13,184 nt of DNA, from NCBI GenBank assembly GCA_019690055.1, contig JADGGF010000066.1:1-13184 (forward strand), read 5' to 3'. The translations under genes and the position numbers were made by a program. The stretch comes from Micromonosporaceae bacterium. GTDB taxonomy: Bacteria; Actinomycetota; Actinomycetes; Mycobacteriales; Micromonosporaceae. The notes under the pieces were generated by a model, which had not been told where the DNA came from, did no database searches, and saw only the letters and a list, made by a program, of their open reading frames with translations. Positions 5,743 to 12,352 of this stretch are shown one piece after another (the stretch's first letter is position 1; each line of letters opens with the position of its first letter).

Positions 5743-6564
5743 GTGGATGCTTCCAGCCGCGAGTCGTACGCCCCGGCCCTGGCCCGCCTCAACGAGATGG
5801 CCGCGGCCGAGGGGTCCGCGCTGACCGGGGTGGCCGACGAACTGCTCAGCGTGGCCGAGGTGCTCGGTCGGGAGCCTCGCCTGCGGCGGGCGCTGGCCGA
5901 CCCGTCCCGCCCCGGGCCCGAGCGGGTCGGACTGCTCGACTCGCTGCTCGCCGGCAAGGTCTCCGACCCGGCCCTCGAGCTGCTGCGCATTCTCGCAGGC
6001 GGCCGCTGGTCGTCCGGCGCGGAGCTGCTCAACTCGGTCGAGCGCCTGGGCGTGCAGGCGCTGCTGGCCAGCGCGCAGGCCGCGGGTGAGCTGGCCGAGG
6101 TGGAGGACGAGCTGTTCCGGTTCGGCCAGGTGGTCGACGCGAACCTCGACCTCGCGGCGGCGCTCGGCGCGTCGACGGTGCCGCCGGCCCAGCGGGCCGA
6201 GCTGGCGAAGCTGCTGCTGGAGGGCAAGGCGCGGCCGGTGACCGTACGGCTGGTGATCGCGGCCCTGCACGGCTTCGGCGGCCGGGCGTTCTCGGCGGCC
6301 CTGCGCGCTATCGTCGAACTGGCCGCGTACCGGCGCGAGCGGGACATCGCGTACGTGACCGCGGCCGCGCCGTTGAGCGAGGCGGAGTCGGCGCGGCTGG
6401 CGGCCCGGTTGAGCGAGATCTACGGCCGTCAGGTCGAGGTGAAGGTGACCGTGGCGCCGGAGGTGCTCGGCGGCGTCAGCGTCCGGATCGGCCACGACCT
6501 CTACGACGGCACGGTGCGCCGCCGGCTCGCCGAAACCAGAGCCGCCCTGGCGGTTAAGAAGTGA
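5743..6564 (+). CDS. atpH: ATP synthase F1 subunit delta
   Basis: Delta, the cap on the F1 hexamer that links to the b stalk. The 273-aa protein is much longer than the E. coli form (177 aa), as usual in actinobacteria: an N-terminal extension of about 90 residues precedes the core delta domain. The C-terminal region PEVLGGVSVRIGHDLYDGTVRRRL is the diagnostic OSCP/delta signature. GTG 5743 lies 7 nt after the atpF stop, with GGAAGG/TAGG upstream. A 78-nt gap with a strong hairpin separates it from atpA, the longest within the operon. Identification is certain. Confidence 0.95.
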   Translation: MDASSRESYAPALARLNEMAAAEGSALTGVADELLSVAEVLGREPRLRRALADPSRPGPERVGLLDSLLAGKVSDPALELLRILAGGRWSSGAELLNSVERLGVQALLASAQAAGELAEVEDELFRFGQVVDANLDLAAALGASTVPPAQRAELAKLLLEGKARPVTVRLVIAALHGFGGRAFSAALRAIVELAAYRRERDIAYVTAAAPLSEAESARLAARLSEIYGRQVEVKVTVAPEVLGGVSVRIGHDLYDGTVRRRLAETRAALAVKK

Positions 6565-6572
6565 GTCCACCA

Positions 6573-6601
6573 CCGCTTCGCGCGCCCGCGGAGCGGCTTT
6601 T
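6573..6601 (+). terminator. Hairpin with short T-run between atpH and atpA (attenuator or processing site)
   Basis: CCGCTTCGC, loop GCGCCC, GCGGAGCGG forms a 9-bp stem with one T-G wobble, followed by CTTTT. This looks like a factor-independent terminator, yet it lies inside the atp operon 8 nt after atpH. A partial terminator or an RNase/stability barrier could set the ratio of the upstream Fo and delta messages to the F1 messages. No clear promoter is seen between it and atpA at 6643. Confidence 0.5.
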
Positions 6602-6642
6602 CGCAGACGTACGCCCATGACGAACCAGAAGGAAGATAGAGG

Positions 6643-8286
6643 ATGGCCGAGCTGACCATCTCGTCCGACGAGATCCGCGCCGCGCTCGAGCGCTACGTCT
6701 CCTCGTACCGCCCGGACGTGTCCCGCGAGGAGGTGGGCACGGTCGCGGACACCGGCGACGGCATCGCCCACGTCGAGGGCCTGCCCTCGACCATGGCCAA
6801 CGAGCTGCTCGAGTTCGAGAACGGCACGCTCGGTGTGGCGCTGAACCTGGACGTGCGTGAGATCGGTGTGGTCATCCTCGGCGAGTTCACCGGTATCGAG
6901 GAGGGCCAGCAGGTCAAGCGCACCGGCCGGGTGCTGTCCGTGCCCGTCGGCGACGCCTTCCTCGGTCGGGTGGTGGACCCGCTGGGCCGGCCCATCGACG
7001 GCCTCGGCGACATCGAGTACGAGACCTACCGCGAGTTGGAGCTGCAGGCGCCGAACGTGATGGCGCGCCAGCCGGTGAAGGAGGCGCTGCAGACCGGCAT
7101 CAAGGCGATCGACGCCATGACCGCGATCGGCCGGGGTCAGCGCCAGCTCATCATCGGCGACCGCAAGACCGGCAAGACCACGATCGCCATCGACACGATC
7201 CTCAACCAGAAGGCGAACTGGGAGTCCGGCGACCCGAAGAAGCAGGTGCGCTGCATCTACGTGGCGATCGGCCAGAAGGGCTCGACCATCGCGGCGGTGA
7301 AGGCCACGCTCGAGGAGCACGGCGCGATGCAGTACACCACCATCGTCGCCTCGCCCGCCAGCGACCCGGCCGGCTTCAAGTACCTGGCCCCCTACACCGG
7401 CTCGGCCATCGGCCAGCACTGGATGTACGCCGGCAAGCACGTGCTGATCGTCTTCGACGACCTCTCCAAGCAGGCCGAGGCGTACCGGGCGATCTCCCTG
7501 CTGCTGCGCCGCCCGCCGGGCCGCGAGGCGTACCCGGGCGACGTCTTCTACCTGCACTCGCGGCTGCTGGAGCGCTGCGCCAAGCTCTCCGACGAGATGG
7601 GCGGCGGCTCGATGACCGGCCTGCCGATCATCGAGACCAAGGCCGGCGACATCTCGGCCTTCATCCCGACCAACGTCATCTCGATCACCGACGGCCAGAT
7701 CTTCCTCGAGGAGGGTCTGTTCAACCAGGGCGTCCGGCCCGCGATCAACGTCGGCACCTCGGTCTCCCGGGTGGGAGGCGCGGCCCAGGTCAAGCCGATG
7801 AAGTCGGTCGCCGGGCGGCTGCGGCTGGACCTGGCCCAGTACCGGGAGCTGGAGGCCTTCGCCGCGTTCGCCTCGGACCTGGACCGGGCGTCGCGGATGC
7901 AGCTGGAGCGGGGTGCCCGCCTGGTCGAGCTGCTCAAGCAGCCGGAGCACACGCCGTTCCCGGTCGAGGAGCAGGTGGTGTCGGTGTGGGCCGGCACCGA
8001 GGGCAAGCTCGACGACATCCCGGTCGCCGACATCCGACGGTTCGAGGCCGAGTTCCTGCGCTACCTGCGTCACGCCCACAGCGGGGTGCTCACCCAGATC
8101 GCGGCTGGCGAGTGGAACGACGACATCAAGGGCGCGCTGGACGAGGCGATCACGCACTTCAAGCAGACCTTCCTCGCCGAGGGTGGCGGCATCGTCATCA
8201 ACGAGGAGGAGGCCGAGGCGATGGCGGAGGGTGTGGAGACCCAGGAGAAGGTCCGCCGCATCCGTAGGACCCCGGTGCAGCGCTGA
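6643..8286 (+). CDS. atpA: ATP synthase F1 subunit alpha
   Basis: Alpha, the non-catalytic nucleotide-binding subunit of the alpha3-beta3 hexamer. The 547-aa protein has an N-terminal beta-barrel, a Walker A motif GDRKTGKT at residues 172-179, a nucleotide fold including FDDLSKQA, and Arg376 in the VSRVGGAAQ signature, the arginine finger reaching the catalytic site of the neighbouring beta. A charged C-terminal tail after about residue 510 (EEEAEAMAEGVETQEKVRR) extends past the E. coli end; actinobacterial alpha subunits commonly carry such an extension, and in mycobacteria it inhibits ATP hydrolysis. ATG 6643 has AAGGAAG 7 nt upstream. The TGA overlaps the ATG of atpG by one base (TGATG). 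Identification is certain. Confidence 0.98.
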   Translation: MAELTISSDEIRAALERYVSSYRPDVSREEVGTVADTGDGIAHVEGLPSTMANELLEFENGTLGVALNLDVREIGVVILGEFTGIEEGQQVKRTGRVLSVPVGDAFLGRVVDPLGRPIDGLGDIEYETYRELELQAPNVMARQPVKEALQTGIKAIDAMTAIGRGQRQLIIGDRKTGKTTIAIDTILNQKANWESGDPKKQVRCIYVAIGQKGSTIAAVKATLEEHGAMQYTTIVASPASDPAGFKYLAPYTGSAIGQHWMYAGKHVLIVFDDLSKQAEAYRAISLLLRRPPGREAYPGDVFYLHSRLLERCAKLSDEMGGGSMTGLPIIETKAGDISAFIPTNVISITDGQIFLEEGLFNQGVRPAINVGTSVSRVGGAAQVKPMKSVAGRLRLDLAQYRELEAFAAFASDLDRASRMQLERGARLVELLKQPEHTPFPVEEQVVSVWAGTEGKLDDIPVADIRRFEAEFLRYLRHAHSGVLTQIAAGEWNDDIKGALDEAITHFKQTFLAEGGGIVINEEEAEAMAEGVETQEKVRRIRRTPVQR

Positions 8287-9227
8287 TGGCCGGTTCGGTT
8301 CGCCAGCTGCGGGGCCGGATCCGCACGACCCGGTCCATGAGGAAGATCACCAAGGCGATGGAGCTCGTGGCGACGAGCCGCATCGCCAAGGCCCAGGCGC
8401 GGGTGGCCGCCTCCCTGCCCTACTCGAAGGCGATCACCGACGTGCTCACCGCGCTGGCCAGCAGCGCGAGCATCGACCACCCGCTGCTGCAGCCGCGGCC
8501 GCGGGTGCGTCGGGCCGGGGTGCTGGTGATCACCAGCGACCGAGGGCTGGCCGGCGGCTACAACGCCAACGTGATCCGTACGGCCGAGCAGCTCATCGCG
8601 CGCCTGAAGGACGAGGGCAAGCAGGTCTTCCTCTACGTCATCGGCCGCAAGGGCGTGACCTACTACCGGTTCCGGGACCGGCCGATCGAGGGGAGCTGGA
8701 CCGGCTTCTCCGAGCAGCCCACCTTCGCCGACGCCCGCGAGGTCGGGGTCGCGCTCATCAAGGCGTTCATCGCCGGGGCCGACGACATCGATGACGGTGG
8801 GGCCGGAGTCGACGGCATCCTCGGCGTCGACGAACTGCACGTGGTGCACACGTCGTTCCGGTCGCTGATGACTCAGACGCCGGTGGCCAACCAGCTCGCC
8901 CCGATGGTGGTCGTGGAGACCGACATCCACGAGCACCCGTCCGGCGTGCTGCCGGCCTACGAGTTCGAGCCCTCGGCCGACGCGCTGCTCGATGAGCTGC
9001 TGCCCAAGTACATCAATACTCGAATCTATGCGGCCCTCATCGACGCCGCCGCCAGCGAGTCCGCGGCCCGGCGGCGGGCCATGAAGGCCGCGACCGACAA
9101 CGCGGACGAGATGATCAAGACGCTGACGCGGCAGATGAATGCCACTCGGCAGGCCTCGATCACCCAGGAGATCAGCGAGATCGTCGGCGGCGCGAACGCG
9201 CTGGCGGCGTCGGGAAGTGAAGTGTGA
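8286..9227 (+). CDS. atpG: ATP synthase F1 subunit gamma
   Basis: Gamma, the central rotor shaft. The 313-aa protein begins with the family-typical RQLRGRIRTTRSMRKITKAM. It holds SDRGLAGGYNAN in the central domain and ends in the C-terminal helix with QMNATRQASITQEISEIVGGA. It is longer than E. coli gamma (287 aa). The extra length includes a glycine- and aspartate-rich stretch at about residues 165-182 (ADDIDDGGAGVDG), where actinobacterial gammas are known to carry an inserted loop. ATG 8286 shares one base with the atpA stop; its own stop overlaps the atpD start, so the three genes are translationally linked. Identification is certain. Confidence 0.97.
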   Translation: MAGSVRQLRGRIRTTRSMRKITKAMELVATSRIAKAQARVAASLPYSKAITDVLTALASSASIDHPLLQPRPRVRRAGVLVITSDRGLAGGYNANVIRTAEQLIARLKDEGKQVFLYVIGRKGVTYYRFRDRPIEGSWTGFSEQPTFADAREVGVALIKAFIAGADDIDDGGAGVDGILGVDELHVVHTSFRSLMTQTPVANQLAPMVVVETDIHEHPSGVLPAYEFEPSADALLDELLPKYINTRIYAALIDAAASESAARRRAMKAATDNADEMIKTLTRQMNATRQASITQEISEIVGGANALAASGSEV

Positions 9228-10663
9228 TGACTGCTGCAACCGCAACCAAGACCGGCACCGGATCGGTGGTCCGGGTCATCGGCCCGGTCGTCGACGCCGA
9301 GTTCCCGCGTGACGCCATGCCGGACATCTACAACGCGCTGCACGTCGACGTGACCCTCTCCGGGCGCACGCGGACGCTCACCCTCGAGGTGGCCCAGCAC
9401 CTGGGTGACAACATGGTGCGGGCGATCTCGATGCAGCCGACCGACGGCCTGGTCCGCGGCGCCGAGGTGCGCGACACCGGCTCGCCGATCACGGTGCCGG
9501 TGGGCGACGGGATCAAGGGGCACGTCTTCAACGTGGTCGGTGAGTGCCTCAACCTCAAGCCCGGCGAGAAGCTCGAGGTGACCGAGCGGTGGCCGATCCA
9601 CCGCAGGCCGCCGGCCTTCGCCGAACTGGAGCCGAAGACCGAGATGCTGGAGACCGGCATCAAGGTCATCGACCTGCTCACGCCGTACGTGAAGGGTGGC
9701 AAGATCGGCCTCTTCGGCGGCGCGGGCGTGGGCAAGACGGTGCTCATCCAGGAGATGATCATCCGGGTGGCCCGCAACTTCGGTGGTACCTCGGTCTTCG
9801 CCGGCGTCGGCGAGCGGACCCGCGAGGGCAACGACCTCATCCTCGAGATGAGCGAGTCGGGCGTGCTCCCGCAGACCGCGCTGGTCTACGGCCAGATGGA
9901 CGAGCCGCCCGGCACCCGGCTGCGGGTCGCGCTGGCCGCGCTGACCATGGCCGAGTACTTCCGGGACGTGCAGAACCAGGAGGTGCTGCTCTTCATCGAC
10001 AACATCTTCCGGTTCACCCAGGCCGGCTCGGAGGTCTCCACCCTGCTCGGGCGGATGCCGAGCGCCGTGGGTTACCAGCCGACGCTGGCCGACGAGATGG
10101 GTGAGCTGCAGGAGCGGATCACCTCGTTGCGGGGCAAGGCCATCACCTCGATGCAGGCGATCTACGTGCCGGCCGACGACTACACCGACCCGGCCCCGCA
10201 CACCACCTTCGCCCACCTCGACGCGACGACGAACCTGGAGCGGTCCATCGCCGACAAGGGCATCTACCCGGCCGTGGACCCGCTCGCCTCGACCTCGACG
10301 ATCCTCGCGCCGCAGTACGTCGGTCAGGAGCACTACGCCGTCGCCACCGAGGTGAAGCGGATCCTGCAGCGGTACAAGGACCTGCAGGACATCATCGCGA
10401 TCCTCGGCATGGACGAGCTCTCCGAGGAGGACAAGATCACGGTAGGCCGGGCGCGCCGCATTGAGCGGTTCCTGTCCCAGAACACGTACGCGGCCGAGGT
10501 CTTCACCGGTATCCCCGGGTCGTTCGTCCCGGTCAAGGAGACCATCGAGGCGTTCAAGAAGATCGCCGAGGGTGAGTACGACACCTACCCGGAGCAGGCG
10601 TTCTTCATGTGCGGTGGCCTGGAGGACCTGGAGCGCAAGGCGGCTGAGCTGCGCAACCGGTAG
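9227..10663 (+). CDS. atpD: ATP synthase F1 subunit beta (catalytic)
   Basis: Beta, the catalytic subunit. The 478-aa protein holds the Walker A motif GGAGVGKT (residues 164-171), GERTREG with the catalytic Glu196 and Arg197, the Walker B stretch LLFIDNIFRFTQAGSE, the signature PSAVGYQPTLADEMG, and DELSEED (396-402), the lever that contacts gamma and epsilon. ATG 9227 overlaps the atpG TGA by one base and has GGGAAG about 9 nt upstream; GTG 9224 is an alternative start, one residue longer. It is the last gene before a strong terminator, so in this genome the operon seems to end at beta rather than running into epsilon. Identification is certain. Confidence 0.98.
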   Translation: MTAATATKTGTGSVVRVIGPVVDAEFPRDAMPDIYNALHVDVTLSGRTRTLTLEVAQHLGDNMVRAISMQPTDGLVRGAEVRDTGSPITVPVGDGIKGHVFNVVGECLNLKPGEKLEVTERWPIHRRPPAFAELEPKTEMLETGIKVIDLLTPYVKGGKIGLFGGAGVGKTVLIQEMIIRVARNFGGTSVFAGVGERTREGNDLILEMSESGVLPQTALVYGQMDEPPGTRLRVALAALTMAEYFRDVQNQEVLLFIDNIFRFTQAGSEVSTLLGRMPSAVGYQPTLADEMGELQERITSLRGKAITSMQAIYVPADDYTDPAPHTTFAHLDATTNLERSIADKGIYPAVDPLASTSTILAPQYVGQEHYAVATEVKRILQRYKDLQDIIAILGMDELSEEDKITVGRARRIERFLSQNTYAAEVFTGIPGSFVPVKETIEAFKKIAEGEYDTYPEQAFFMCGGLEDLERKAAELRNR

Positions 10664-10709
10664 GCCGCGACCCGGCCCAGCTCGACCGCCGGTCGACGTC
10701 GCATACGAC

Positions 10710-10739
10710 TGTGGCCCCTCCCGATCGGGAGGGGCCACA
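10710..10739. terminator. Bidirectional terminator between atpD and the convergent gene
   Basis: A perfect 30-bp palindrome with arms of TGTGGCCCCTCCCGA and its complement, giving a GC-rich stem of about 13 bp around GATC. It lies 46 bp after the atpD stop and 36 bp before the stop of the minus-strand gene, so it can serve both. There is no T-run, but strong stems without one are common terminators in actinobacteria. It implies that little atpBEFHAGD transcription reaches atpC. Confidence 0.85.
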
Positions 10740-10775
10740 CTCGTGTCGGGTCGGGCGTGCGTCGCCCGGGTCGGC

Positions 10776-11342
10776 TCAGGCGGCCGGGCCGCCATAGGTC
10801 GGGCCACTGGCGGGCGGTCCGCCGTAGGTCGGTCCGCTGGCCGGCGGTTCGCTCGGCGGCCAGGGGGTGCTGGGCCGGGTCAGCGCCGCGAGCGACCCGC
10901 CCAGCCGGGTCCACGTCTGGTATGCCACCAGCCCGGCGATCAGCGCGAGGCCGAGCCGGCCGAGACCGAGCAGCAGGTAGCCGAGCACGTCGAGGCCGTT
11001 GACGTTGACGAAGCCGGCCAGGCCGATCAGGAACGTGAGCGCGCCGAGGAACAGCACCACCACGTACTCGACCAGGGCGATCGTGGCGATCAGCCGCGCC
11101 TGCGCCACGGGCGCGTCGCCCCACGTCGCGATCAGTACGGCCACCACCGGCAGCGCGAGCTCGACCAACGACGTGAGGGTTCCGCACGCGCTGGCCGACC
11201 GCTCCGCGAACGTCTGGAACTGCCGGGGCGCGACCCAGTTCAGGAACGCGATGAACAGGTGCAGCCCGGCGTACCCGATGAGTGCCCACGCGGCGAGCTG
11301 CCGCGGTGCGGCGAGCAGGCCCCGGGGGTTGGGGGTGGTCAT
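10776..11342 (-). CDS. Hypothetical four-helix membrane protein between atpD and atpC
   Basis: A 188-aa protein of unknown function. Four hydrophobic segments lie at about residues 16-36, 54-73, 84-108 and 117-141. The cytosolic or outer tail is rich in Pro, Gly and Ser and holds two copies of PPASGPTYGG, encoded by a 30-bp DNA repeat. Small conserved-looking features are WALIGYAGLHLFIAFLNW in helix 1 and a Glu in each of helices 2 and 3 (E61, E92). The start ATG at 11342 is chosen for its excellent AAGGGAGG four bases upstream; a longer frame to 11426 lacks this support and would run through the likely promoter. The gene is transcribed against atpD and divergently from atpC. I do not recognise the family; no link to ATP synthase function is shown beyond location. 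Confidence 0.8.
   Translation of the reverse strand: MTTPNPRGLLAAPRQLAAWALIGYAGLHLFIAFLNWVAPRQFQTFAERSASACGTLTSLVELALPVVAVLIATWGDAPVAQARLIATIALVEYVVVLFLGALTFLIGLAGFVNVNGLDVLGYLLLGLGRLGLALIAGLVAYQTWTRLGGSLAALTRPSTPWPPSEPPASGPTYGGPPASGPTYGGPAA
10789..10848 (-). repeat. Two 30-bp tandem units encoding the PPASGPTYGG tail
   Basis: The units 10789-10818 and 10819-10848 are near-identical (period 30, a multiple of 3) and encode two copies of PPASGPTYGG near the C-terminus of the minus-strand membrane protein. Being in frame, copy-number change would alter only tail length. Confidence 0.8.
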
Positions 11343-11360
11343 GTGGCCTCCCTTTCCATT

Positions 11361-11372
11361 GATCAATTGATC
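11361..11372. promoter_or_regulatory. 12-bp palindrome in the divergent promoter region, candidate operator
   Basis: GATCAATTGATC is a perfect palindrome, also readable as two direct TTGATC copies 2 nt apart (11359-11372). It is a strikingly A/T-rich island in GC-rich DNA. It sits just downstream of a likely -10 on the minus strand, overlapping the expected start of the membrane-protein transcript, a place where a repressor could act. The binding protein is unknown. Confidence 0.45.
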
Positions 11373-11378
11373 CGGCCC

Positions 11379-11384
11379 ATCGTA
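11379..11384 (-). promoter_or_regulatory. Putative -10 element for the minus-strand membrane gene
   Basis: On the minus strand this reads TACGAT, fitting TANNNT. It would start transcription at about 11372, giving a 30-nt leader with a good ribosome-binding site. No clear -35 is seen. Confidence 0.4.
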
Positions 11385-11441
11385 GCGGTGTGATCTTCGC
11401 CCGGCATCCGATGCCGCCCTCGCCACGTCGGCCCGACCGAT

Positions 11442-11447
11442 TAGACT
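11442..11447 (+). promoter_or_regulatory. Putative -10 element for atpC-DUF2550
   Basis: TAGACT fits the actinobacterial TANNNT consensus and lies 95 nt before the atpC start, in a region where the upstream terminator and opposed gene would require a separate promoter for atpC. No convincing -35 hexamer is seen at the usual spacing. Confidence 0.45.
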
Positions 11448-11472
11448 CGGCCTACACCCCCAAGGCCCCTAC

Positions 11473-11503
11473 ACGGCTCAGGGCCCGACACCTCCAGAGC
11501 CGT
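11473..11503 (+). promoter_or_regulatory. Hairpin in the atpC leader
   Basis: ACGGCTC (11473-11479) pairs perfectly with GAGCCGT (11497-11503) around a 17-nt loop that includes GGGCCC. It would lie in the 5' untranslated region of the atpC message if TAGACT is used. Its role, if any, is unknown. Confidence 0.3.
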
Positions 11504-11541
11504 TGTCCCCGTACCCGCGTCCGGAGGAGACCGAGGCAGAA

Positions 11542-11850
11542 GTGGCGAACCTGTTCCGCGTCGAGATTGTCTCCGTCGAGTCCCGGATCTGGACGGGTGA
11601 GGCGGAGATGGTGGTGGCCCGCACCACCGAGGGTGAGCTCGCCGTCCTGGCCGGGCACGCCCCGCTGCTGGGCCAGCTCAAAGAGCCGAGCCGGGTCCGC
11701 GTCCGCACCGGCGACGAGGACCTCGCCTGGGACGTGACGGGCGGGTTCCTCTCCATCACCGAGGACGGGGTAACCGTGCTGGCCGAGCACGCCGAGCCGG
11801 CCACGGGCGAAGACCCCGCGCAGGCCCTCGTCCAGTCGCCGACGCACTAG
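11542..11850 (+). CDS. atpC: ATP synthase F1 subunit epsilon, short form
   Basis: Epsilon, the rotor subunit that binds gamma at the c-ring and, in many bacteria, inhibits ATP hydrolysis. The 102-aa protein has the N-terminal beta-sandwich domain: VEIVSVESRIWTGEAEMVVARTTEGELAVLAGHAPLL... with the GHAPLL motif at residues 38-43 and GGFLSITEDGVTVLAE at 67-82. After this only about 20 residues remain, rich in Glu, Pro and Ala, instead of the two C-terminal helices (E. coli epsilon is about 138 aa, M. tuberculosis about 121). GTG 11542 is chosen because GAGG lies 5 nt upstream and MANLFRVEIV aligns with the family's N-terminus; TTG 11503 would add 13 unlikely residues. The gene is separated from atpD by a terminator and an opposed gene. 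Identification is sure. Confidence 0.93.
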   Translation: MANLFRVEIVSVESRIWTGEAEMVVARTTEGELAVLAGHAPLLGQLKEPSRVRVRTGDEDLAWDVTGGFLSITEDGVTVLAEHAEPATGEDPAQALVQSPTH

Positions 11851-11862
11851 GCCGGGGTCGGG

Positions 11863-12321
11863 ATGGGGTACCTCGAAGCCGCTGGCCTCGCGCTCCTCAT
11901 CCTGCCCCTCGCCCTGATCCTGATCTTTGCCCGGCGTTCGCTGATCTCCCGGCGCGGCGGCACGATCGGGATGAGCATGCGGTTGTCCACGTACGTGCCG
12001 GGTCGCGGCTGGGCGCCCGGCATCGGTCAGTTCACCGCCGACGAGCTGCGCTGGTACCGCCTGTTCAGCCTCAGCCCGCGCCCTCGGCGCGTCCTGCTGC
12101 GCCACACGCTGAGCGTCGAGGAGCGCCGACCGCCGCAGGGGCCCGAACGCCTCTCCATGCCGGAGGGCTGGGTCGTGCTGCGGTGCTCCGGCGGTCGCCG
12201 GTCCGCCTACTCGCGCCGGTCGGTGCCCGACCAGGTGGAGCTGGCGCTCGCCGAGTCGGCGGTCACCGCGTTCCTCTCCTGGATCGAGTCCGCCCCACCA
12301 AGGGCCCTGAGCCAATCATGA
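11863..12321 (+). CDS. DUF2550 family membrane-anchored protein
   Basis: A 152-aa protein of unknown function. An N-terminal hydrophobic helix (about residues 4-22, LEAAGLALLILPLALILIF) is followed directly by ARRSLISRRGG, and then a soluble Arg-rich domain with WAPGIGQFTADELRWYRLFSLSPRPRRVL and a C-terminal helical part LALAESAVTAFLSWIE. The sequence and the place just after atpC match the actinobacterial DUF2550 family (Rv1312 in M. tuberculosis). The positive residues after the helix suggest the soluble part stays in the cytosol. ATG 11863 begins 12 nt after the atpC stop, preceded by GGGGTCGGG, so the two are probably co-transcribed. The role, possibly related to the cell envelope or ATP synthase, is unknown. 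Confidence 0.85.
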   Translation: MGYLEAAGLALLILPLALILIFARRSLISRRGGTIGMSMRLSTYVPGRGWAPGIGQFTADELRWYRLFSLSPRPRRVLLRHTLSVEERRPPQGPERLSMPEGWVVLRCSGGRRSAYSRRSVPDQVELALAESAVTAFLSWIESAPPRALSQS

Positions 12322-12332
12322 ATCGCCCTCGC

Positions 12333-12350
12333 CTCCGCTCGGGCGGGGTT
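12333..12350. terminator. Possible terminator between converging DUF2550 and adenosyltransferase genes
   Basis: CTCCGC, TCGG loop, GCGGGG forms a 6-bp stem with one wobble pair, followed by TT. It lies in the 31-bp gap between two converging stop codons, the right place for a shared terminator, but the stem is short. Confidence 0.4.
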
Positions 12351-12352
12351 CG

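Noticed and set aside
6617..6655. A 12-codon ORF (MTNQKEDRGWPS) overlapping the start of atpA
   Set aside because: It is out of frame with atpA, has no clear ribosome-binding site, and its stop falls inside atpA without a start-stop overlap. The atpA start itself has a good SD sequence.
5587..8157. An 856-codon open frame on the minus strand across atpF, atpH and atpA
   Set aside because: It is antisense to three certain ATP synthase genes. Its predicted protein is low-complexity (Arg, Leu, Gln, Gly, Val) and lacks any recognisable domain. Such frames are common opposite GC-rich genes.
8070..9245. A 391-codon minus-strand open frame opposite atpA and atpG
   Set aside because: Shadow of the certain atpA/atpG coding frames; composition and lack of motifs speak against a real gene.
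9026..10807. A 593-codon minus-strand open frame opposite atpG and atpD
   Set aside because: It has the same shadow character: rich in Arg, Leu, Asp and His, no domain, no ribosome-binding site, and it crosses the strong terminator at 10710-10739.
11390..11737. A 115-codon plus-strand frame starting before atpC in another register
   Set aside because: It overlaps atpC out of frame and has an Arg/Pro/Ser-biased composition with no family resemblance, whereas the atpC frame is unmistakable.
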